Shown here piece after piece: positions 27,252-36,591 of a stretch of DNA of 64,000 nt (positions are counted from its first letter, which is position 1; the number at the start of each line of letters is the position of its first letter). The DNA is from Corynebacterium aurimucosum ATCC 700975. GTDB taxonomy: Bacteria > Actinomycetota > Actinomycetes > Mycobacteriales > Mycobacteriaceae. The translations under genes and the position numbers were made by a program. The notes under the pieces are model-generated. The model was not told where the DNA came from. It ran no database searches and was given only the letters and a program-made list of their open reading frames with translations. Location of the stretch: the NCBI RefSeq assembly GCF_007672725.1, contig NZ_VDTC01000002.1, forward strand, positions 62,001 to 126,000, given 5' to 3'.

Positions 27252-28337
27252 TTAGAAGAGCGTCCCGCCCACTGTTCCCTCGGGTGCTTCAAGGCCTAGG
27301 TGGTGCCATGCCGCTGCAGTCGCGACACGGCCTCTGCCCGTTCGCGAGATCATCCCCGCGCGCACGAGGTAGGGCTCGCACACCTCCTCCACTGTCGACG
27401 GCTCCTCGCCCACCGCGATGGCCAGAGTATTGACACCCACGGGGCCACCGCCGTGCCCTTTAATGAGAGCCTCGAGTACCGCACGGTCAAGGCGGTCCAG
27501 CCCACGTTCGTCCACGTCAAAGACCCGCAGCGCTGCTTGTGCTGCGCCAACGTTGATGTGACCATCCCCATTGACCTCGGCGTAGTCACGGACGCGGCGC
27601 AGGAGGCGGTTGGCAATACGCGGAGTTCCGCGCGACCGAGATCCGATCTCCACCGCAGCATCTTGGTCAATGTCAACCTCTAAGATTCGCGCTGCGCGGG
27701 TGATGACCTGGGTGAGGTCCTCGGTATCGTAGTACTCCATTTGCGCGGTGAAGCCGAAGCGATCACGCAACGGCCCGGTCAGCATTCCGGCGCGAGTAGT
27801 CGCCCCCACCAGGGTAAAAGGCGGAATTTCCAACGGGATAGAGGTAGCCCCCGGGCCCTTGCCCACGATGACGTCAATGCGGAAATCCTCCATCGCCATG
27901 TAGAGCATTTCCTCAGCCGGGCGGGCAATGCGGTGAATCTCGTCGATAAAGAGCACATCGCCCTCCATCAAATTCGACAACATCGCAGCCAGGTCACCTG
28001 CTCGCTCCAGAGCTGGCCCCGAAGTCATGCGAAGCGAGCTTCCCAGCTCTTGGGCGATGATCATCGCCATCGTCGTCTTGCCCAGTCCGGGAGGGCCGGA
28101 TAGCAACACGTGATCTGGCGTTACGCCGCGATTTTTAGCTCCAGTAAGCACAAGGGATAGCTGCTCGCGCACCTTAGGCTGGCCAATGAACTCGCCGAGC
28201 GACTTCGGACGCAACGAGCGCTCAATATCGTGCTCGCCCTGTTGCTCGGTGGCATCCATATCCTGGTTGCGCTGGAGTGGAGAGTTAAGCTCCACCCCGT
28301 CCGGCAGTGAGAATTCTGTGCGTTCTACGTCTGACAT
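27252..28337 (-). CDS. ruvB: Holliday junction branch migration ATPase RuvB
   Basis: About 361-residue AAA+ motor that drives branch migration with RuvA. Walker A is [15 protein letters not shown], Walker B is [14 protein letters not shown], the sensor region is [20 protein letters not shown] and the C-terminal winged helix carries [15 protein letters not shown] chose ATG at 28337 (MSDVERTEF); an in-frame GTG three codons upstream sits too close to the GGGGAGA ribosome-binding site. Only 15 bases separate it from ruvA. Confidence 0.97.
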   Translation of the reverse strand: MSDVERTEFSLPDGVELNSPLQRNQDMDATEQQGEHDIERSLRPKSLGEFIGQPKVREQLSLVLTGAKNRGVTPDHVLLSGPPGLGKTTMAMIIAQELGSSLRMTSGPALERAGDLAAMLSNLMEGDVLFIDEIHRIARPAEEMLYMAMEDFRIDVIVGKGPGATSIPLEIPPFTLVGATTRAGMLTGPLRDRFGFTAQMEYYDTEDLTQVITRAARILEVDIDQDAAVEIGSRSRGTPRIANRLLRRVRDYAEVNGDGHINVGAAQAALRVFDVDERGLDRLDRAVLEALIKGHGGGPVGVNTLAIAVGEEPSTVEEVCEPYLVRAGMISRTGRGRVATAAAWHHLGLEAPEGTVGGTLF

Positions 28338-28352
28338 GTCACCCACTCTCCC

Positions 28353-28961
28353 CTATTTCTTGGACCCCAGCTTGCTGAGTGCTGCGCGCAGCACCACTGG
28401 TGTCGCCGCCTCAGGTTTTTCAGCCACAACTGATTCCACCACCGGGCGAGCCATCTTGTCCGTAAAGCCCAACCCGACGAGCGCCTCAACAACATCCTCA
28501 ACAACCGGTCCGGACGCGGTCTGCGCAGCAACCGAAGAATCTCCGCCATCCACCGAAGCAAAAGCTTGAACCTTGTCCTTGAGCTCAAGAATCAATCGTT
28601 GTGCAACTCGTTTGCCCACACCCGGAATCTTTTGCAGGCGTGCTGTCTCCTCCCCCGCAATCGCCTGAGCTAAATCACCGGCGCTCATCACCGACAGGGC
28701 GGCCAGGGCCAGTTTTGGCCCCAACCCAGAAACGGTCTGGAGCACGTGGAACATGTCGCGGTCATCGTGGCTCGTGAAGCCGTACAGCGTCATCGAGTCT
28801 TCCTTCACCACGAGCGTAGTCATAACCCTGGCCTCTTCACCGCGCTGGAGCGTCCCCAACGTGGCCGGGGTGGCAAGGACCTTATAGCCCACGCCGGCAC
28901 ATTCGAACACGGCGTGATCAAGCTGGATGTCGAGGACTGTTCCGCGCAGAGATGCAATCAT
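28353..28961 (-). CDS. ruvA: Holliday junction DNA-binding protein RuvA
   Basis: 202-residue protein forming the tetramer that holds Holliday junctions open. The N-terminal OB fold begins MIASLRGTVLDIQLDHAV. Helix-hairpin-helix motifs appear as VSGLGPKLALAALSVM and IPGVGKRVAQRLILELKDK, and the small C-terminal domain III that contacts RuvB is ALVGLGFTDKMARPVV. Middle member of ruvC-ruvA-ruvB. Confidence 0.96.
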   Translation of the reverse strand: MIASLRGTVLDIQLDHAVFECAGVGYKVLATPATLGTLQRGEEARVMTTLVVKEDSMTLYGFTSHDDRDMFHVLQTVSGLGPKLALAALSVMSAGDLAQAIAGEETARLQKIPGVGKRVAQRLILELKDKVQAFASVDGGDSSVAAQTASGPVVEDVVEALVGLGFTDKMARPVVESVVAEKPEAATPVVLRAALSKLGSKK

Positions 28962-29002
28962 TAAATAAAAATTCCTTGGTTCGAAGGGTTATGCCAGTTA
29001 GC

Positions 29003-29614
29003 TTAAGAGGTTGACTTTGCCGCGCGAGAGACAGACGCGGTACGCGGTGAAGAACCCCGTACCCCGCTTGTTCGTGCGCCCGCCCCTATGCCGGCGCTCG
29101 TGTCACCGCCGCTCATCCATGCCAGCGCTGGAGCACGCCAGCAGTGACAGACCGCAAGGGCCAAAGCATCCGCCGCATCAGCCGGCTTGGGGGCCTCACT
29201 CAGCCCCAAGATACGTGTAACCATGGCTGTCATCTGTTTCTTGTCAGCGCGCCCATTTCCTGAAATCGCCTTCTTCACCTCGGAGGGCGTGTACATGTGC
29301 ACAGGAATATCGCGCTCTGCTGCCGCGAGGACTAAGACCCCGACAGCGTGTGCGGTCTGCATGACGGTTGACACTTGACCGCGTTCGAATACGCGCTCGA
29401 GCGCCACGACATGCGGCTGGTAGTCATCCATCCATTCCCTCACCGCCACAGATAGCCGCTTCAGGCGTTCCCCCAACTCTTTGTCACTGGGGGTGCGCAC
29501 GACACCTACTGCGATGGGAATAACCGCGCGCCCACGTCCTGCTTGGACAACGGACAGGCCGCAGCGCGTCAATCCAGGATCAATCCCCATGACGCGCAGC
29601 CCTTCCAAATTCAC
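29003..29614 (-). CDS. ruvC: Holliday junction resolvase RuvC
   Basis: 203-residue RNase H-fold endonuclease. Catalytic acidic residues are visible in [14 protein letters not shown] (Asp), [12 protein letters not shown] (Glu) and [14 protein letters not shown] (two Asp). About 45 residues after the last catalytic segment are Ser/Thr/Arg-rich and low complexity, longer than the E. coli enzyme but similar to other corynebacterial RuvC proteins (from memory). Start is GTG with GAGGAGG upstream. First gene of the ruvC-ruvA-ruvB group. Confidence 0.94.
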   Translation of the reverse strand: MNLEGLRVMGIDPGLTRCGLSVVQAGRGRAVIPIAVGVVRTPSDKELGERLKRLSVAVREWMDDYQPHVVALERVFERGQVSTVMQTAHAVGVLVLAAAERDIPVHMYTPSEVKKAISGNGRADKKQMTAMVTRILGLSEAPKPADAADALALAVCHCWRAPALAWMSGGDTSAGIGAGARTSGVRGSSPRTASVSRAAKSTS

Positions 29615-29770
29615 GGCCGCCTCCTCGCCCTACTGATGAACTCACTTGCCTGGGGCATAGTGTACACACATGTGTTCTAGCGCAATCAGCGCCCTGCGAA
29701 CGATGCCTGCTAAATCAGTCAGGCCCATCCCATCTGCTTCCTCTTCATCACCGCGGGTAGAGTGGCGCGC

Positions 29771-30466
29771 ATGTCTCAACAACCAAATGACTATTCAGGC
29801 TTTATCCGATCCCGTCATTCCCCGCGGGCGTTCCTGCCGGATCCCATCCCCACTGAGGTCATCAAGCAGGTGCTTATCGACGCCCAATCCGCACCTTCCA
29901 ATTCCAACACTCAACCGTGGAACGTACACCTCGTGGGCGGCGCTGCTTTGAAAGAATTAAGCGCCGCGCTGATCGCGGAGTTCGATAGGAACGGAATTAA
30001 TCCAGACTTCACTATTGACTATGGTCAGGGAGTCCACCCGCAGCGCTCGCAGCAGCTCGCCGCCAAGATGTACGGGCTGCTCGGCATTGCGCGCGAGGAT
30101 AAAGAGGCGCGCACGGAGTTTATCCGCGAAAACCTTCGCTTCTTCGGCGCCCCGCACGCGGCGCTGCTTTTCATTCCACCGCTGGGTGATCGCATTCGCG
30201 CTGCCTTCGATCAAGGCACCTATGCTGAGAACTTTTTGCTCTCGCTGCAGGCACACGGCTACCACGGTGTTCCACAGGGCATGATTTCACTCCTCGCGCC
30301 CACGGTCCGTGAATTCCTCGGGGTGGACGAGGAGTACAAGCTCGTCACCGCCCTCACCTTCGGCGTGGCCGATGAATCCAGCCCTGTGTTCAAGACTGCC
30401 CCTGGGCGCGCGCCGTTATCAGAGACGGTGACGGTACATGGCCTGGAAGGCCTTAAGCTCAGCTAG
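29771..30466 (+). CDS. Nitroreductase family FMN-dependent oxidoreductase
   Basis: About 231 residues with the nitroreductase fold. The N-terminal FMN-phosphate motif is SRHSPRAFLPDPIP, followed by AQSAPSNSNTQPWNVHLVGG, and a C-terminal block ITALTFGVAD-like strand (LVTALTFGVADESS). Such enzymes reduce nitro compounds, quinones or flavins with NAD(P)H; the natural substrate is unknown. ATG at 29771 is preferred over GTG three codons upstream. TAGAGT lies seven bases before it and no ribosome-binding site is seen, suggesting a leaderless mRNA. It ends six bases from the stop of convergent yebC. Confidence 0.87.
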   Translation: MSQQPNDYSGFIRSRHSPRAFLPDPIPTEVIKQVLIDAQSAPSNSNTQPWNVHLVGGAALKELSAALIAEFDRNGINPDFTIDYGQGVHPQRSQQLAAKMYGLLGIAREDKEARTEFIRENLRFFGAPHAALLFIPPLGDRIRAAFDQGTYAENFLLSLQAHGYHGVPQGMISLLAPTVREFLGVDEEYKLVTALTFGVADESSPVFKTAPGRAPLSETVTVHGLEGLKLS

Positions 30467-30472
30467 AAGCCT

Positions 30473-31228
30473 TTAGTCCTCGTCGAGCTCAGCGAGGACC
30501 TCATCGCTGAGGTCCATGTTGGTGTAGACGTTCTGGACATCGTCCGAATCCTCAAGCGCATCGATGAGGCGGAAGATCTTGCGGGCATCATTTGCCTGCA
30601 GCGGAACCTCAACGGACGCGCGGAAATCGGTGTCGGTGTCATCAACTTCGATGTCAGCAGCAACAAGGGCCTCGCGCACGGCCGGAACATCACCCGGTGC
30701 ACAGGTGATCTCGAACTTCTCGCCGTTGTCGTTGACTTCCTCGGCACCAGCTTCCAGCACAGCGAGCAGGATGTCATCTTCGCTAAGCTCACCCTTCTCC
30801 ACCATGACCAAGCCGGTGCGGGAGAACATGTACGCAACGGAACCGGACTCGCCGAGGTTGCCGCCGTTCTTGGACATCGCAGTACGAACGTCGGTGGCTG
30901 CGCGGTTGCGGTTATCCGTCAGGCACTCGATGAGCATGGCCACGCCGTTGGGGCCGTAGCCCTCGTACATGATGGTCTCCCAATCTGCGCCGCCGGCCTC
31001 TTCGCCGGAGCCGCGCTTGCGGGCACGCTCAATGTTGTCGTTCGGAACGGAGGCCTTCTTGGCCTTCTTAATCATGTCATCGAGGGTGGGATTCGCCGCC
31101 GGGTCGCCGCCGCCGGTGCGGGCCGCTACCTCGATATTCTTAATCAGCTTGGCAAATTCCTTGCCGCGCTTGGCATCGTTGGCAGCCTTCTTGTGCTTAG
31201 TCGTTGCCCATTTGGAGTGGCCTGACAT
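30473..31228 (-). CDS. yebC: YebC/PmpR-family protein (TACO1-like)
   Basis: 251-residue YebC family member. The hallmark N-terminus [20 protein letters not shown] and the blocks [20 protein letters not shown] and [14 protein letters not shown] are present, followed by the three-domain acidic C-terminus. The family was annotated as transcriptional regulators; recent work links members to translation of proline-rich or problematic sequences. Both views are from the literature, not the sequence. ATG at 31228 is preceded by AAAGGG. Normal length. Confidence 0.95.
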   Translation of the reverse strand: MSGHSKWATTKHKKAANDAKRGKEFAKLIKNIEVAARTGGGDPAANPTLDDMIKKAKKASVPNDNIERARKRGSGEEAGGADWETIMYEGYGPNGVAMLIECLTDNRNRAATDVRTAMSKNGGNLGESGSVAYMFSRTGLVMVEKGELSEDDILLAVLEAGAEEVNDNGEKFEITCAPGDVPAVREALVAADIEVDDTDTDFRASVEVPLQANDARKIFRLIDALEDSDDVQNVYTNMDLSDEVLAELDED

Positions 31229-31357
31229 GTCATCCCTTTCGATATGGCTGTGCAATAAATTGCTAGAAACTGGTGCAATTATACGGCCTCACGCCACGTA
31301 CCTCCGCACAGGGGTACGCGTGGAAGCCTCATTCCTAACTGTCGGTTCGCTGTAGCA

Positions 31358-32224
31358 TCACACATTTTGCCAATTGCCGTTGGCGCTGGTGCCTTCACTT
31401 TCAGGATGCATGGTCCGTGTCAGCCCCTCCTGCATGGCCACCGCGAGTAGCTCCCCGCGTTGGTTGAAGATCTTGCCCTGTGCAAGACCAGTCCCGGTCT
31501 GCGCTGAGGGACTCGACTGCGAGTACAACATCCATTCATCGACCCGGGCCGGACGCAAGAACCACAATGAATGATCCAAGCTGGCTAGTTGGATCCTCTC
31601 CCCTTGGTGCGGGAGCAGCGCTGAGCGAATCAACGTCATGTCGGACATGTAGAGCAGCGCCGCTTGATGGAGGGACGGATCGGGGGCGTCGGCAAGCAGG
31701 GCACCCGTATTACGGAACCAGATATTTCGAAACCCAGCGCCCGTGGTTTCCGCGGCGACGGCATCGCGGGATGCGTCGGGGACCAGCCTCACGTCCCAGT
31801 CTTCCCACTCCTTCAAGATGATCCGGGTGGAGTACGGGGATTCTGTAATGCTCTCCGGCGGCGGCACCTGCGGCATGCCTGCCTGATGTTCCGGGCCAAC
31901 ATCGCCTGACGCGTGGAAACCGGCGCTGAGCATGAAGATCATGCTGTCCTTTTGGTAGACGCGCACGTGGCGATGCGCAAAAGAGCGGCCATCCCGTATC
32001 CGCTCCACGCGGATGGTTGTGGGCACGCTGGAGTCACCAGGCCCCACGAAGTAGCAGTGCATGGAGTGCGCCAACTTGTCATCAACGGTGAGCTGCGCCG
32101 CCCGAAGCGCTTGCGCCATGGTTTGTCCCCCAAAGGTGCGAGCGATGAGCGAGGGAACCGCGGGGGCGCGAAATTCGTCATCGCCAATCCGCTCGATGTC
32201 GACTGCTTGAGCCACCGATGCCAT
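31358..32224 (-). CDS. tesB: Acyl-CoA thioesterase II (TesB-like)
   Basis: 288-residue double-hotdog thioesterase that hydrolyses acyl-CoA. The first hotdog has RTFGGQTMAQALRAAQ and AHSMHCYFVGPGD, and the second has LASLDHSLWFLRP and SPSAQTGTGLAQGKIFNQRG, containing the Asp, Thr and Gln positions used by TesB for catalysis. A homologue lies between yebC and pimA in mycobacteria. Start ATG at 32224; the divergent DUF3817 gene begins about 100 bases away. Confidence 0.92.
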   Translation of the reverse strand: MASVAQAVDIERIGDDEFRAPAVPSLIARTFGGQTMAQALRAAQLTVDDKLAHSMHCYFVGPGDSSVPTTIRVERIRDGRSFAHRHVRVYQKDSMIFMLSAGFHASGDVGPEHQAGMPQVPPPESITESPYSTRIILKEWEDWDVRLVPDASRDAVAAETTGAGFRNIWFRNTGALLADAPDPSLHQAALLYMSDMTLIRSALLPHQGERIQLASLDHSLWFLRPARVDEWMLYSQSSPSAQTGTGLAQGKIFNQRGELLAVAMQEGLTRTMHPESEGTSANGNWQNV

Positions 32225-32312
32225 CTTTACTCCATTTCCATCGCCGTTATGGCGCCCGCCACACTCACTCCGACCATCCTACTCACGAGCTGATCTGCTC
32301 CTGGGAGTTGCG

Positions 32313-32328
32313 TACTATGTTCCGCATG
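32313..32328 (+). promoter_or_regulatory. Leaderless promoter -10 box of the DUF3817 gene
   Basis: TACTAT (32313-32318) ends seven bases before the ATG at 32326. There is no ribosome-binding site, so transcription probably starts at the A of the start codon. No good -35 is visible. Confidence 0.5.
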
Positions 32329-32808
32329 ACTTCAACCACCCCGCACAGCGTGCACCGCGTGGCCGCCTACCTAGAAATGATCACGTGGGGTCTGCTGATC
32401 CTCTCCATGATTCTCAAGTACTCCGGCACCACCGAGGCGCTCACACCGATTGCAGGTGGCATCCACGGCTTCGGCTTCCTCTGCTTCCTGCTCATGACGG
32501 CCCTGGTATGGATCAACAACCGCTGGCCTGTGGGGGTTGGAATCCTGGGCCTGGTAGTGACCGTCATCCCCTTCGCGGCGCTGCCCTTTGCGGTCTGGGT
32601 ATCTCGGCGCGGACTCGTTGATGGGCCGTGGCGCTTTGCCGACGACGCACAGCCACACGGCTTCTTCGATTCGGTTTTGGCACAGGCCATCCGCCACCCG
32701 GTGCGCAGCGCGCTCATCGCGCTACTCGTCGTCGCCGTTGTGTTTAGCATCCTGCTCGTGTTGGGACCACCCGTTGACGTAGAGTCCGCCATTGAAAATA
32801 ATCGCTAA
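32326..32808 (+). CDS. DUF3817 membrane protein
   Basis: 160-residue integral membrane protein with about four helices (YLEMITWGLLILSMILKY, IHGFGFLCFLLMTALVWI, VGVGILGLVVTVIPFAALPF, ALIALLVVAVVFSILLVLG). The arrangement matches DUF3817, a family of unknown function common in actinobacteria. I chose ATG at 32326 because a TACTAT box lies just upstream; a GTG- or ATG-initiated longer form would run through the tesB promoter region. It overlaps the following GT87 gene by 17 bases, so they are co-transcribed. Confidence 0.85.
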   Translation: MTSTTPHSVHRVAAYLEMITWGLLILSMILKYSGTTEALTPIAGGIHGFGFLCFLLMTALVWINNRWPVGVGILGLVVTVIPFAALPFAVWVSRRGLVDGPWRFADDAQPHGFFDSVLAQAIRHPVRSALIALLVVAVVFSILLVLGPPVDVESAIENNR

Positions 32809-34063
32809 AACTCCAAGCATTTGGGCAGGCTGGGTCCTGGCGCGCCTTCTCCTCGTTTACATGCTCGTCAACGACACGGACCCGCTCGGAGACGTTCGGT
32901 ATTACCTCGAGGGCGTCTTTGGCGATAATCCTCAAGACATGACGGAGTATCCGCAGGTCGGAACCTGGCCCAGCGTCCTGCTCGCGTGGCTAACTGGCTA
33001 CGACTTTGAGCGCTATGCCATCGGTTTTACGGCCATGGTGCTGCTTGCCGACGCCACCTTCCTCGCCCTCCTCCTGCGCCATCACCGCGACAACCCCGCA
33101 GCGTATAGCGCCGGATGGTTTTGGGTGTTTTTCGGCACCGCGGCAGGCCACGTTTTCGCGTGGCGGCTGGACCTCTATCCCGCCTTGCTCGTCGCCGGTG
33201 CGGGCGCACTTCTGGCCACCCGCCCGCGTCTTGCCTCGGCTTTGTTGGCCTGGGCCACCGCAGCCAAGCTGTGGCCCGGAGTCCTCGCTGCCGGGCTCGT
33301 CGGACGCGCAACGTCTCGTGGTACTTGGCAGCGGCTGGCCGCTTTTTTCGGAAGCCTCGCCGCCCTTAGCCTCGGTGTAGCTGCGATAGCCGGTGTGGAT
33401 AGGTTGCTCTCTCCTCTGACGTATCAAGGTCAGCGCGGCCTCCAGATTGAATCTCTGGCCGCCACCTGGTTTGTCTACCAAGCCCATCACCAGCCTGGGG
33501 TGTGGACGATGGAATACGCGTCGTCGAAAAGCTTTGAGATCTCCGGGCCTGGTGTCGATACGGCGATTACTGTGAGCACCATCGCGATGGGTGCCGCGCT
33601 CCTCTGGATCATTGCAGTAGCGCTCGTTCACTTTCTGGGCGGCGGATGGAGCCCACGCTCCACACTTGTTTTCTTCATCGCGGCAATCCTGCTGCTTATG
33701 GCGACGAATAAGGTCTTTTCTCCGCAATATATCGTGTGGCTTGGGCCGATTCTCGCGGTGGCGCTCCGCTCCCCCGTCCCCGTGGAGTCTGCTGCTCAGC
33801 GGCACAAGGCCGCTAATATCGCTGGGGTGCGCGCCATCATGGCGGTACTCGCCGTGGGAACAGCTGCCCTGGGAACCGTCATCTATCCCTATGGCTATGA
33901 CTACATCTGGTTCTTTGTGGGCGAAAACCTCAACCCGGTGTACGCACTCGTGTTGCGCAACCTCCTTATCTTGGCGATGACCGCTTTTGCTCTGTACTGG
34001 TACTCCCTCGAGTCCCGCGTGGCGCGGGCTCAACAGTCCCAGGTGGATCACACCTCAATTTGA
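32792..34063 (+). CDS. GT87 (DUF2029) polyprenol-phosphate-sugar-dependent glycosyltransferase
   Basis: 423-residue polytopic GT-C type enzyme with about ten helices. The first extracytoplasmic loop has the acidic motif DTDPLGDVRYYLEG, and later blocks ATAAKLWPGVLAAG and VFSPQYIVWLGPILA are typical of GT87. Such enzymes transfer mannose or arabinose from polyprenyl-phosphate donors outside the membrane. Its location, convergent with pimA-patA-pgsA, suggests a role in lipomannan-type glycolipids, but this is inference. Start is TTG at 32792 within the DUF3817 gene, with GTAGAG upstream; no downstream ATG fits before the first helix. It overlaps the 3' end of the next, convergent gene by 16 bases. 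Confidence 0.85.
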   Translation: MKIIAKTPSIWAGWVLARLLLVYMLVNDTDPLGDVRYYLEGVFGDNPQDMTEYPQVGTWPSVLLAWLTGYDFERYAIGFTAMVLLADATFLALLLRHHRDNPAAYSAGWFWVFFGTAAGHVFAWRLDLYPALLVAGAGALLATRPRLASALLAWATAAKLWPGVLAAGLVGRATSRGTWQRLAAFFGSLAALSLGVAAIAGVDRLLSPLTYQGQRGLQIESLAATWFVYQAHHQPGVWTMEYASSKSFEISGPGVDTAITVSTIAMGAALLWIIAVALVHFLGGGWSPRSTLVFFIAAILLLMATNKVFSPQYIVWLGPILAVALRSPVPVESAAQRHKAANIAGVRAIMAVLAVGTAALGTVIYPYGYDYIWFFVGENLNPVYALVLRNLLILAMTAFALYWYSLESRVARAQQSQVDHTSI

Positions 34064-34506
34064 CTCAGCTCGAAATACTCCGGCAGCTTCGCCGTGCCTC
34101 CCAAGCGCAGCAGCTTTACGGCCGGGCGCAGGCGCAGCGCGCGGGTATCGCTGACCGCCTCGTTGTAGAAGCGGTGAGCTAAGTGGATGCGCCCTTCGGC
34201 GTCGGCAAGCACGGCCGGACGCGCTTCAAAGCGCTGTGCGATGGCCGCCGACAGCTCACGCTCCCGGGTGGCCCGTTCATCGAAACTCCCCTGCGCAAGC
34301 TCCGTCGCCTCTGCGCGCGCCGCAATGCCCTCAAGCTCGGGAGCTAGCGCGCTAACCACCGCCGCGCGGCGATCCAGCGTGGCCTCAAGCTGAGCCAGGG
34401 CCGCGTCTGTGCGGATATGGAGGGAGTTCAGCCGCTGCGCCGTATAGAGCGCCCACATCCCCAGGATGAGGAGGACGGCAAGAGCAATGACAACTTCAAT
34501 GGGCAT
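34048..34506 (-). CDS. Small LemA-like membrane protein
   Basis: 152 residues: one N-terminal helix (VVIALAVLLILGMWALYTAQ), then a long helical, Ala/Glu/Arg-rich region with LHIRTDAALAQLEATLDRRA and IHLAHRFYNEAVSDTRALRL, recalling the LemA fold (the FYN motif is shared with LemA). Mycobacteria have a related sequence next to pimA. The function is unknown. It starts immediately after the pimA stop (TAA then ATG), so it is part of the pgsA-patA-pimA transcript. Its last 16 bases overlap the convergent GT87 gene. Confidence 0.75.
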   Translation of the reverse strand: MPIEVVIALAVLLILGMWALYTAQRLNSLHIRTDAALAQLEATLDRRAAVVSALAPELEGIAARAEATELAQGSFDERATRERELSAAIAQRFEARPAVLADAEGRIHLAHRFYNEAVSDTRALRLRPAVKLLRLGGTAKLPEYFELSQIEV

Positions 34507-35607
34507 TTAAGACACCCGCACTTTCGTGCCATCCGCCACCGTCTCGTACACGCGCATGACGGCAGCGGCCACATGATCCCAATCGTAGTCGCGGGCGCGC
34601 TCCACCCCTGCCTTGATCAAGGCCTGTCGCTTGTCCGTATCGTTCACTACATCCTGCAGCACGCGCGCCAAGTCCGTGGCATCACCGGTTCTGAACAAGG
34701 CACCAGCAGGTTCTTCCGAGTCGGCATTGCACACTGCAGCGAAGGCCTCCAAATCCGAAGCCACCACTGCACAGCCAGCTGCCATTGCCTCAACCAGGAC
34801 GATGCCGAAGCTCTCGCCGCCGGTGTTGGGAGCCACGTAGATATCGGCGCGCCCCAAAATGGCTGCCTTCTCGGCATCGCTGACGCGCCCCACAAAGTCG
34901 ACTCCCGGAACGCTCCGCGGATGACCGCCGCCCATGACTGTCACCCGCACCTTCTCTGGGAGCAGAGTGAGGGCCTCAAGAAGAATGTCCAGGCCCTTTC
35001 GCGGCTCATCGAGACGCCCCAAGAACACGATCTCAATCTCTGAATCATTCTCTTTATGCTCGGCACAAGCACGCTCGCGCGCATACACAGAGGTATCTAC
35101 CCCATTGGGAATGAGCACGGGGTCACCACCCAACTGCTCTACCTGCCAGCGGCGAGCCATCTCTGAGACTGCAATGCCTCCCCGGATCTTTTCCAGGTAC
35201 GGGCGCAGGAAAGGTTTGGCCAGGGTCAGCGCCACGGAGCTTGATGCCGAAGCATGGTACGTCGCCACAATAGGGCCACGTGCCGCTGCCAGCGCAGCCA
35301 TGGAATAGCTCGGGGAATTCGGCTCGTGGATGTGTAGGATGTCGAAGTTTCCTTCGCGAATAAAGCGCTTGATGTTGCGGCGCACGTGCGGGCCGATAGA
35401 CAGGCGAGCCACCGAACCGTTATAGGTAATTGGCACGGCCCAGCCACCCTTACGCACAAAGCTGGGCACCTGCGTGCTTGTCGACGCCGGCCCCAGCACC
35501 TCCACGTGGTGCCCCTGCTCAATAAAGACAGTGGCTAGGTCAAGGATGTGGGCCTGAACTCCGCCGGGTTCGTCGAAGGAATAGGGGCAGATAATACCTA
35601 TGCGCAT
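34507..35607 (-). CDS. pimA: Phosphatidyl-myo-inositol alpha-mannosyltransferase PimA
   Basis: 366-residue GT4 enzyme on the cytoplasmic membrane face that adds the first mannose from GDP-mannose to phosphatidylinositol, starting PIM and lipoglycan synthesis. The N-terminus MRIGIICPYSFDEPGGVQAH holds the nucleotide-loop GGVQ. The C-terminal Rossmann domain shows VFLGRLDEPRKGLDILLEA, and the EX7E motif region ESFGIVLVEAMAAGCAVVAS. It lies downstream of pgsA and patA, the canonical cluster order. Confidence 0.95.
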   Translation of the reverse strand: MRIGIICPYSFDEPGGVQAHILDLATVFIEQGHHVEVLGPASTSTQVPSFVRKGGWAVPITYNGSVARLSIGPHVRRNIKRFIREGNFDILHIHEPNSPSYSMAALAAARGPIVATYHASASSSVALTLAKPFLRPYLEKIRGGIAVSEMARRWQVEQLGGDPVLIPNGVDTSVYARERACAEHKENDSEIEIVFLGRLDEPRKGLDILLEALTLLPEKVRVTVMGGGHPRSVPGVDFVGRVSDAEKAAILGRADIYVAPNTGGESFGIVLVEAMAAGCAVVASDLEAFAAVCNADSEEPAGALFRTGDATDLARVLQDVVNDTDKRQALIKAGVERARDYDWDHVAAAVMRVYETVADGTKVRVS

Positions 35608-35625
35608 GGAGTGTGTTCTGCCTTT

Positions 35626-36528
35626 CTACTTCTTGTGGCGAGCAGCGCGCCGGCGCTCGACGTCCGCATTCCAGTGCGGTTGCAACATGTGCCAATCTTC
35701 GGGGTGCGCCCGGATGTTTTCTGCGAAGCCGTCCGCAAGGCGCTGGCACGTCTCCTGAAGATTCGTGACCTCAACCTCGGGGCTGACGGAAAGCCCCCAG
35801 CCCTTGCCGTCGAACCACGAGTGCACCACGTGGAGAGCCGCCCCTGTTTCAATGGCGAGTTGGGCGGGGCCGGCGGCAACGTTGGCTTCTTCGCCCATGA
35901 AGTCTACGGGCACGCCGGTGCGCGTGAGATCACGCTCGGACAGCAAACACACAACCCCGCCCCGTTCCAAGGCATCCTTGAGGCGCGGATAAGGCGAAGA
36001 GCTGCCTCCTGTCAGCGGCAGAACAGTGAATCCGAGGCTCTCGCGGTAGTCCACGAAGGCATCGAAAAGCGCCTCCGGCTTCAAGCGCTCAGCCACCGTA
36101 GTAAAGCCGCCATAGTGGCCCACACAGAAGACGCCCGCCATGTCCCAGTTTCCTGAGTGCGGCAGCGCAAAAATCACGCCGCGCCCAGATGCCACCGACG
36201 CATCCGAGTACTCCTTGCCGCGCAGGCCAGCCAACAACCGCTTCTGCAGATCAGGGTCCGAGTGGATGGCCGGCAAGCGGAAAGCCTCGAGCCAGTAGCG
36301 CATGTAGGAGCGCATCGAGTTCCGCACCAGCTCCCGCGTGACGTTTTCGGGCCCCACAACCCGGCTCAAGTTCTGGCGCAGCTGCTCCATGCCCTTGCCG
36401 TTGTCGCTAGCCCAGTCCGCGCCCCGCTCGAAGAGCCAAGCAGCGAGCGGCTGCGGGAGGAAGCGCACGACCTTCCAGCACGCGATGTAGGCGGCGGCGG
36501 TCAGCCGGTCACGATCCAGTAGAGCCAC
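35626..36528 (-). CDS. patA: Phosphatidylinositol mannoside acyltransferase
   Basis: 300-residue LpxL/HtrB-like acyltransferase that adds a fatty acyl chain to PIMs. The HX4D catalytic motif is ALPHSGNWDMAG (His124, Asp129), and a later conserved block is VVCLLSERDLTRTG. A GTG start at 36528 has AAAGG nine bases upstream. It lies between pgsA and pimA, as in Mycobacterium. The C-terminus is basic and probably contacts the membrane. Confidence 0.92.
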   Translation of the reverse strand: MALLDRDRLTAAAYIACWKVVRFLPQPLAAWLFERGADWASDNGKGMEQLRQNLSRVVGPENVTRELVRNSMRSYMRYWLEAFRLPAIHSDPDLQKRLLAGLRGKEYSDASVASGRGVIFALPHSGNWDMAGVFCVGHYGGFTTVAERLKPEALFDAFVDYRESLGFTVLPLTGGSSSPYPRLKDALERGGVVCLLSERDLTRTGVPVDFMGEEANVAAGPAQLAIETGAALHVVHSWFDGKGWGLSVSPEVEVTNLQETCQRLADGFAENIRAHPEDWHMLQPHWNADVERRRAARHKK

Positions 36529-36591
36529 GGTTGCGGAGCCTTTCTGTGCGGGCCGGGGGCACGGTACCTTCCGGTGGGAGCGGGGATTGAG

